Source of the DNA: JAFGIT01 sp016929465 [NCBI: Candidatus Coatesbacteria bacterium]
GTDB taxonomy: Bacteria; B130-G9
Length of the DNA: 6,942 nucleotides
Direction of reading: 5' to 3'
Assembly: GCA_016929465.1 (NCBI GenBank)
Contig: JAFGIT010000129.1
Span: forward strand, 1 to 6,942
Part shown: in pieces, positions 1-3,979 of the stretch
Numbering within the stretch: the first letter of the stretch is position 1
How the letters are laid out: each line of letters begins with the position of its first letter
Notes under the pieces: model-generated
Seen by the model: only the letters and a program-made list of their open reading frames with translations
Told to the model about the DNA's origin: nothing
Database searches by the model: none
Translations under genes and position numbers: made by a program

Positions 1-71
1 CAGTATGGCATTGAATCTGAGGCACAAAACCGGGTCCGCTGACTATGCGCGTTGCACACAGAGCAATCTCC

Positions 72-76
72 GGAGG
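72..76 (+). promoter_or_regulatory. Shine-Dalgarno GGAGG for the propeller-like gene
   Basis: GGAGG ends 7 bases before ATG 84 and is followed almost directly by ATG 78. The spacing favours ATG 84 and removes 13 residues from the longest possible frame. This puts the signal peptide close to the N-terminus. Confidence 0.7.
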
Positions 77-83
77 GATGAAC

Positions 84-1598
84 ATGGTCGCCAATAAAGG
101 CCCTATCAAGGCGAGAGCGTTTGAACACAAATTGGGGGCGCTCCTTCTGCTCATTCCCTTAATCGGCCTGGTGAATTCACTGCTCGCAGGAGAATGGACC
201 ATCCACGATTTTGGCCGTACGGTGGAGATTGGAATGATGTCGAACGACCGGCGAGATGGTATATGGCTCTCAGCTGAGATTAGTGGGGATCCCTTTACTA
301 AGAGGCTATTGCATGCACGAGATCTTGGGGGCGTTGACTGGATCCGGCTGCCGGAGGGATGGGACTTGGCGACCAAGGCCTTTTATGTGAGATCAGCTCT
401 CCACTGTCAGCAGAATAGACTTGTGGCCCCATTATATTCCGTCGATTCGTTTGCCAAAGCGATATGGTGCTATTCAGATGAATCATGGGAGCTTATTGCT
501 GGCCCAGAAGGAGAAGACTATCCCTACTATTGGGACTCGATGGACTGGGTGAGGTCCACCTCTGACAACAAGTGGTCCGCAGGTTTCAGCTGGTCGGAAG
601 GTGGCTCCTATCCGAGAAGCTATGCGGCAATGGTCAATCTTGTCGATGGTGACTTTGTCGAGGTTGATGAGAGTAGTTCTTATCATGACTATGTCTCCTG
701 CTCGAACGATGGCGCTTCTTGGATAAGCAACGGAGCGCGAGTGATGGATTGGAGGCGAATAGACAGGACAGGTGCTCGCCGACGAGCAGAGAGTCCCGGC
801 AATTGTATTGCGATCACACCATATGGCACCTGGCTGGAATGCGAGGCGAATTGGCCACCGGCGACTGGCTATACTCTCTACGATAAGTCATTCGAGCACG
901 GTATAATCTGGAGCGCCGAATTCGGGGGATCTGCTCCCGAACTTTTTGCTCGAGCACCGTTCGGCTCTGGCTCCTATCTAATATTCGGGAATCAGCTATC
1001 TCGAATGAGTCCATCCGATAGGAGCTGGCATATTGAAATCATGTCCATCCTTCCTGCGCTCGCTGATTTGGAGAATCCGTCATTCATTGATATGGTCTTG
1101 GACAGCGGCGGCAATTTGTGGATAGCATTTCAGTATGTATACGGTCGGGGAATCCACGGCGAGATCTATTACGGGGCCGGTCTCGCTCGCTACGACCGCA
1201 CCGACGAGCTAATCGACCCGACGATCACGCTGACGGTGGGGCTGGACGTGATCGAGCCGGGGGATACGACGGTGGTCAATGCAAGCATCGCGCCGGGCCA
1301 GCGGACGTACGATGCGGATGTCTATGCAGTGATTCAGACACCTTCGGGCGATCTGTTGTCCTATCCTTGGGATGTTGAGGGTGTCCATCCAATAGCGGAG
1401 AACCTGCACTTCACCCCGGAGACATTCATTAGCGATTTCATCCTGCTCCACATCGAGCAGCCGCTGCCGCTACCATTCGGCCTGGACGGCGACTATATGG
1501 TCTATGTCGCCTTGATGGAGCCAGGCACGCTCAATCCCATTGGCGAAATCGCGACCGTCCCGTTCGAATTGAGGCTTTCGGAAACCACGCGGGATTAG
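84..1598 (+). CDS. Secreted propeller-like protein with C-terminal module shared with the C25 peptidase
   Basis: The 504-residue product is not a family I can name. It starts with a basic stretch followed by a hydrophobic core (LGALLLLIPLIGLVNSLLA, about residues 17-35), a Sec signal peptide probably cut before GEW. The middle (about 40-375) is rich in Trp, Tyr, Asp and Gly. It carries spaced beta-strand motifs of the form G-x-W-[LI] near residues 58-65, 212, 248 and 342-348. The last one, GGNLWIA followed by GLARYD, resembles blades of two-component-regulator (Reg_prop) propellers. An Arg-rich patch lies near residues 224-234. Residues 378-498 form a separate beta-rich domain that resembles the end of the C25 peptidase encoded at 3980-6922. 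ATG 84 is chosen because GGAGG ends 7 bases upstream; ATG 78 touches the SD and ATG 45 has none. No catalytic motif is visible, so a structural, binding or adhesive surface role is the best guess. The coding region is secure; the propeller assignment is moderate. Confidence 0.85.
   Translation: MVANKGPIKARAFEHKLGALLLLIPLIGLVNSLLAGEWTIHDFGRTVEIGMMSNDRRDGIWLSAEISGDPFTKRLLHARDLGGVDWIRLPEGWDLATKAFYVRSALHCQQNRLVAPLYSVDSFAKAIWCYSDESWELIAGPEGEDYPYYWDSMDWVRSTSDNKWSAGFSWSEGGSYPRSYAAMVNLVDGDFVEVDESSSYHDYVSCSNDGASWISNGARVMDWRRIDRTGARRRAESPGNCIAITPYGTWLECEANWPPATGYTLYDKSFEHGIIWSAEFGGSAPELFARAPFGSGSYLIFGNQLSRMSPSDRSWHIEIMSILPALADLENPSFIDMVLDSGGNLWIAFQYVYGRGIHGEIYYGAGLARYDRTDELIDPTITLTVGLDVIEPGDTTVVNASIAPGQRTYDADVYAVIQTPSGDLLSYPWDVEGVHPIAENLHFTPETFISDFILLHIEQPLPLPFGLDGDYMVYVALMEPGTLNPIGEIATVPFELRLSETTRD
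1215..1577 (+). other. C-terminal beta-rich module, copy 1 (in the propeller-like protein)
   Basis: This stretch encodes residues about 378-498 of the upstream secreted protein. It opens with alternating strands (ITLTVGLDVIEPGDTTVV), then a D-x-Y-x-x-I-x-x-P-x-G segment. It ends with G-D-Y-x-x-Y-x-A-L-x-x-P-G-T-x-x-P-I-G-E-I and a terminal F-x-L. The same order of landmarks ends the C25 peptidase encoded on the other strand. The first 110 bases after position 1200 are G+C-rich (73 of 110 by hand count), compared with 67 of 120 at 301-420, so the linker and module start differ in composition from the gene body. It does not look like the Bacteroidetes type IX sorting domain as I know it. The function is unknown. 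Confidence 0.6.
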
Positions 1599-1678
1599 CG
1601 TGCATGCCAGTTCAGCATTGCCATTGGGATGTTGCCTGGGATTGAATCATGAACATATCGTTCGGGCAATATGAGCGC
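1599..1678. other. Intergenic region with no clear terminator
   Basis: This is the first part of the 185-base gap between the propeller-like gene and the barrel gene. I find no stem-loop with a T-tract. It contains an imperfect tandem duplication (TTGCCATTGGGATG at 1618-1631, then TTGCCTGGGATTG at 1632-1644) of uncertain meaning. The rest of the gap holds the promoter and leader of the barrel gene. Confidence 0.4.
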
Positions 1679-1707
1679 TTGACATCCAAGACACGCCCTA
1701 TTATAAA
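1679..1707 (+). promoter_or_regulatory. Sigma-70-type promoter of the outer-membrane barrel gene
   Basis: TTGACA at 1679-1684 is a perfect -35 consensus. It is followed after 17 bases by TATAAA at 1702-1707, five of six matches to TATAAT. Transcription would begin near 1714 and give a leader of about 70 bases before ATG 1784. The promoter lies inside the longer reading frame that could start at ATG 1649, which is a further reason to prefer the internal start. No transcript data are available here. Confidence 0.7.
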
Positions 1708-1722
1708 GACAGCACTGATAAC

Positions 1723-1743
1723 AAGAGGGCTTGGGCCCTTCTT
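1723..1743 (+). promoter_or_regulatory. Leader hairpin of the barrel gene (possible attenuator or stability element)
   Basis: AAGAGGGC (1723-1730) pairs with GCCCT (1735-1739) and CTT (1741-1743) around a TTGG loop, giving 8 pairs with T1740 bulged. The right arm runs into a short T-rich stretch (TTCTTT), so the element resembles a weak intrinsic terminator. It begins about 10 bases after the predicted transcription start and ends 27 bases before the SD. It could cap the 5' end against decay or cause early termination; the sequence cannot decide which. Confidence 0.4.
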
Positions 1744-1770
1744 TAGATGCAATCAATATTCTATTTCACC

Positions 1771-1775
1771 GGAGG
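1771..1775 (+). promoter_or_regulatory. Shine-Dalgarno GGAGG for the barrel gene
   Basis: GGAGG is 8 bases from ATG 1784 and only 2 bases from ATG 1778. The spacing selects ATG 1784, which begins a textbook signal peptide. Confidence 0.75.
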
Positions 1776-1783
1776 TTATGCGA

Positions 1784-2533
1784 ATGAGAAGTTCCTTTGT
1801 GATAAGTGTGTTGCTGAGCTTGTTGCTCGTTAGCGCGGCCTTTTCCGAGGACACGACAGGCAAGTTTGGTCTTTGTTTGGAAGGTGGTTACTACCTACCC
1901 GAGTTGGGGGAATTGAACGACGATTTCATCTATGGCGGTGCATTTACCTATCATTTCAAGCACTGGCTGTTCGCGGAGCTCAGGGCTTCGATGTTCTGCG
2001 ATCGCATCCCAGAATTCACAAAGGTCGAATATCGCAAATCGTATTACGCCCGAATTATCAATGATCAGAGCATTCCCGCTGGCCAGAGCTCCGAGGAGCG
2101 TCAGGCAGACTATGAAAACATCAGAGCAAAGGTCATTCCGGTCGATTTCAATGTAGGCTTCTCATTTTTGAGTGACCAGAAGGTCAATCCATATATTTCT
2201 CTCGGCGGCACTTTTTATTCAGCTCGCATCGATGAGCTCCCGAAGATGAATGACACTGCCTGGGGCTTCAATGGCGGGATTGGTGCTGAATTCTTTCTGA
2301 TGAAGCTCTTTGAGGACCGGGCGGACCTGGCGCTGACTATGGATTGCCGCTATCGGTGGGGCAAGGCGAATTTTGGCCTTGGTTACACCTCGATGGAGAT
2401 TGAGTACTATCCGGTGGATGAGTATGAGAAGCTAAAGAAGAACACCTATCTGACCTCCGAGCTAGAGGATATGCCAGATGATCTGGACCTGGGCGGAATA
2501 AGCGCAACCGCCGGTCTCAAGGTTTATTTCTAA
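1784..2533 (+). CDS. Small 8-stranded outer-membrane beta-barrel protein
   Basis: The 249-residue product has a signal peptide (MRSSFVISVLLSLLLVSAAFS, cleavage likely after AFS) and a C-terminal strand ending in Phe (ISATAGLKVYF). That ending is the usual recognition signal for the Bam assembly machinery. Eight amphipathic strands can be traced near residues 27-38, 47-57, 61-71, 117-128, 134-146, 159-171, 179-192 and 238-249. With the N-terminus in the periplasm, the short turns face inward. The two long charged loops (about 73-116 and 194-236, the second rich in Tyr and acidic residues) both fall on the cell surface, which fits the topology of OmpA/OmpW-like barrels (outer membrane protein beta-barrel family). 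There is no OmpA peptidoglycan-binding domain. The start at ATG 1784 follows the SD and lies downstream of its own promoter; the upstream ATG 1649 would bury the signal peptide behind 45 residues. The cargo or partner is unknown. Confidence 0.85.
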   Translation: MRSSFVISVLLSLLLVSAAFSEDTTGKFGLCLEGGYYLPELGELNDDFIYGGAFTYHFKHWLFAELRASMFCDRIPEFTKVEYRKSYYARIINDQSIPAGQSSEERQADYENIRAKVIPVDFNVGFSFLSDQKVNPYISLGGTFYSARIDELPKMNDTAWGFNGGIGAEFFLMKLFEDRADLALTMDCRYRWGKANFGLGYTSMEIEYYPVDEYEKLKKNTYLTSELEDMPDDLDLGGISATAGLKVYF

Positions 2534-2551
2534 TTCGCAGGCAGACCTTTA

Positions 2552-2605
2552 GGGGAGCCCTCGACGGACTGATATGATTGAGGGCCGTAGGGTGAGTCGC
2601 TCCCC
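2552..2605 (+). promoter_or_regulatory. Nested inverted repeats upstream of the S41 gene
   Basis: GGGGAG (2552-2557) can pair with CTCCCC (2600-2605). Inside it, CCCTCGA (2558-2564) can pair with TTGAGGG (2578-2584) across a 13-base loop, with one G-T pair. No T-tract follows, so a standard terminator for the barrel gene is unlikely. The inner repeat flanks the putative -10 of the S41 gene, so it could be an operator; as RNA it could form a two-level stem. Confidence 0.35.
2570..2578 (+). promoter_or_regulatory. Candidate extended -10 promoter of the S41 gene
   Basis: TGATATGAT contains the TG-N extension followed by TATGAT, five of six matches to TATAAT. No good -35 lies 17 bases upstream, which is normal for extended -10 promoters. 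Transcription would start near 2585 and leave a leader of about 78 bases, similar in length to that of the barrel gene. Confidence 0.45.
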
Positions 2606-2656
2606 CGTCCACAAGCGAGTGCCGACTCTGAGTGTTCCTTGCTCTCTTCCATCGAG

Positions 2657-2661
2657 AGGAG
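2657..2661 (+). promoter_or_regulatory. Shine-Dalgarno AGGAG for the S41 gene
   Basis: AGGAG lies 1 base before ATG 2663 and 7 bases before the in-frame GTG 2669. Spacing favours the GTG, codon preference favours the ATG. The two choices differ by two residues and both give a signal peptide. TTG 2639 lies upstream of this SD and has none of its own. Confidence 0.6.
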
Positions 2662-2662
2662 A

Positions 2663-3865
2663 ATGAAGGTGTTTAAGAAGCGCATTAGCCGATGGGCGAT
2701 AGTCTCCGCCGTTGGGCTGTTCCTGGCGATATTATGCCTGGCGCAGACGCCGCAAATGTCTCACTTAAGCGAGATGGAGGCGTATTTCCCCTACCTCTCG
2801 ACGCTGGTCCAGACGCTCAGGACAATCGATGAATTCTACGTCGATGAGATCAACATGGAGGAATTACTCAGACAGGGCACCATGCGTCTTGTGACTGGTC
2901 TCGACGCCCGATCCGAGGTCATATTCCCCGGCGATAACCATGGGCGCCAGGCGGACCTTGGACTGAACATAATGGTCAAAGACGGTCTCTTCGTAGTCAT
3001 TTCCAGAGAGGTTAATTCGCCTGCTTTCGAGTCCGAAATCGAGCCGGGGGACAAAATAGTTGGCATCGATGATCACTCAGTAAGAGGCCTGACCCTGGAT
3101 GAACTGAGACGCGAATTAAGGGGTGATCCAGGCACGCAGATAACCTTGACTCTGTATGGCCCCAAGGACTTCAAGGTCAAGAAAGTCGAGCTGAAACGTG
3201 CTGTCTATTCGACGCAACCGGCTTCATTCTCGCTCGATGGGGACGGCATTCTGACCGTCACATTCAGGACATTCGCCGATGGCGTGTCAAAGACCTTCAA
3301 GAAGGCGCTCAGCCGTGCCGATGGGAAGAAGCTCAAGGGAATCATAATCGATGTTCGAGATAACATCGGCGGCTCGATTAACGAGGTCGTCGAGATCTGC
3401 AGCCGATTCATCGCATTTGGGCCGGTCTTTATGCGAGCGAATGACACCTACGAGAAAGAATTCAGAAGAGACGACAGCATCTCTGTGATCGATAGGCCGG
3501 TGCCGCTCGTCATAGTCGTCAACGAGCGCACGTTGGGAGAGGCGGAGGTGCTCGCGGCAAGCTTGCGAGCTCACAAGTTCGCGAGGCTGGTAGGCCAGGT
3601 TACATTCGGATTTGCCCTGAGCACAGAGTGCATCAATACCACCGGAGGGACGAAGGTCATCCTCGCCACCTCGAAGTATCTGGGCCCCTTCGGTCAGAAG
3701 ATACACGAGGTCGGCCTTACCCCCGACGTTATCGCTGCATTCGACAAGGATTCGGATGCCGACACTCAGATGGCAAAGGCTCGCGAGGCCATTCTGAACT
3801 GGACACCCATCGACACGGACATGCCTGAGACGGGCTTGCCAGAATCTGAGAAAGAGGCAGCGTAG
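2663..3865 (+). CDS. PDZ-containing S41 (C-terminal processing) peptidase homologue, catalytically dead by sequence
   Basis: The product is 400 residues from ATG 2663. It has a basic N-terminus and one hydrophobic segment (about 12-27), a signal peptide or membrane anchor, so it should act in the periplasm. An N-terminal helical part (36-88, with the family-like GLDARS) is followed by a PDZ domain (99-166, with GLNI and EPGDKIVGID) and an S41 core (188-358, with DVRDNIGG and GLTPDV). Active CTPs have a G-[ST]-A-S-A-[SA]-E block with the nucleophilic Ser and, 25 residues on, the Lys of FGKG plus a Gln four residues later. Here the block reads NERTLGEAE: the Ser is Gly292 (codon 3536-3538). The Lys is Phe317 (3611-3613) within FGFAL, and the Gln is Thr321. 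The frame is open and the fold motifs remain, so this looks like a peptide-binding pseudopeptidase rather than a decayed gene. The start could also be GTG 2669. It converges on the C25 gene with a 114-base gap. Confidence 0.9.
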   Translation: MKVFKKRISRWAIVSAVGLFLAILCLAQTPQMSHLSEMEAYFPYLSTLVQTLRTIDEFYVDEINMEELLRQGTMRLVTGLDARSEVIFPGDNHGRQADLGLNIMVKDGLFVVISREVNSPAFESEIEPGDKIVGIDDHSVRGLTLDELRRELRGDPGTQITLTLYGPKDFKVKKVELKRAVYSTQPASFSLDGDGILTVTFRTFADGVSKTFKKALSRADGKKLKGIIIDVRDNIGGSINEVVEICSRFIAFGPVFMRANDTYEKEFRRDDSISVIDRPVPLVIVVNERTLGEAEVLAASLRAHKFARLVGQVTFGFALSTECINTTGGTKVILATSKYLGPFGQKIHEVGLTPDVIAAFDKDSDADTQMAKAREAILNWTPIDTDMPETGLPESEKEAA

Positions 3866-3979
3866 CGATAGGGCTAAGACCCTGGCAGATCTCTCCCCAT
3901 GCCCAAAGCCTGTTAGGATCTCGAGATTGACAACCAACTGACTGCCCTATTAGGAAGCCAGGCGGCCAACGAAGGACAA
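3866..3979. other. Convergent intergenic region between the S41 and C25 genes
   Basis: Both flanking genes end here. I see no GC-rich stem followed by a T-tract on either strand. The only short symmetry is the 10-base palindrome ATCTCGAGAT (3918-3927). Transcripts may therefore read through and overlap at their 3' ends, or end by Rho. Confidence 0.4.

Noticed and set aside
12-49. TTGAAT (12-17) and TATGCG (44-49) as a promoter for the first gene
   Set aside because: The spacing is 26 bases and both boxes are poor; the real promoter is probably upstream of the window.
1618-1644. Imperfect tandem repeat of about 14 bases after the propeller-like gene
   Set aside because: Only two unequal copies with no nearby mobile element features; too little to call a functional repeat.
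1649-1783. N-terminal extension of the barrel protein from ATG 1649
   Set aside because: It would place 45 residues before a perfect signal peptide, has no SD, and spans the predicted promoter and leader hairpin.
3287-3937. A 216-codon open frame on the - strand opposite the S41 gene
   Set aside because: It is a shadow of the S41 gene: the + strand frame has clear domain homology, while the antisense product is rich in Arg, Leu and Asp with no recognisable motif or SD.
3868-3962. Inverted pairs ATAGGGC/GCCCTAT (3868-3874, 3944-3950) and CCTGGC/GCCAGG (3881-3886, 3957-3962)
   Set aside because: The arms cross rather than nest, are short and about 70 bases apart, and have no T-tract, so they do not form a believable terminator; chance is likely.
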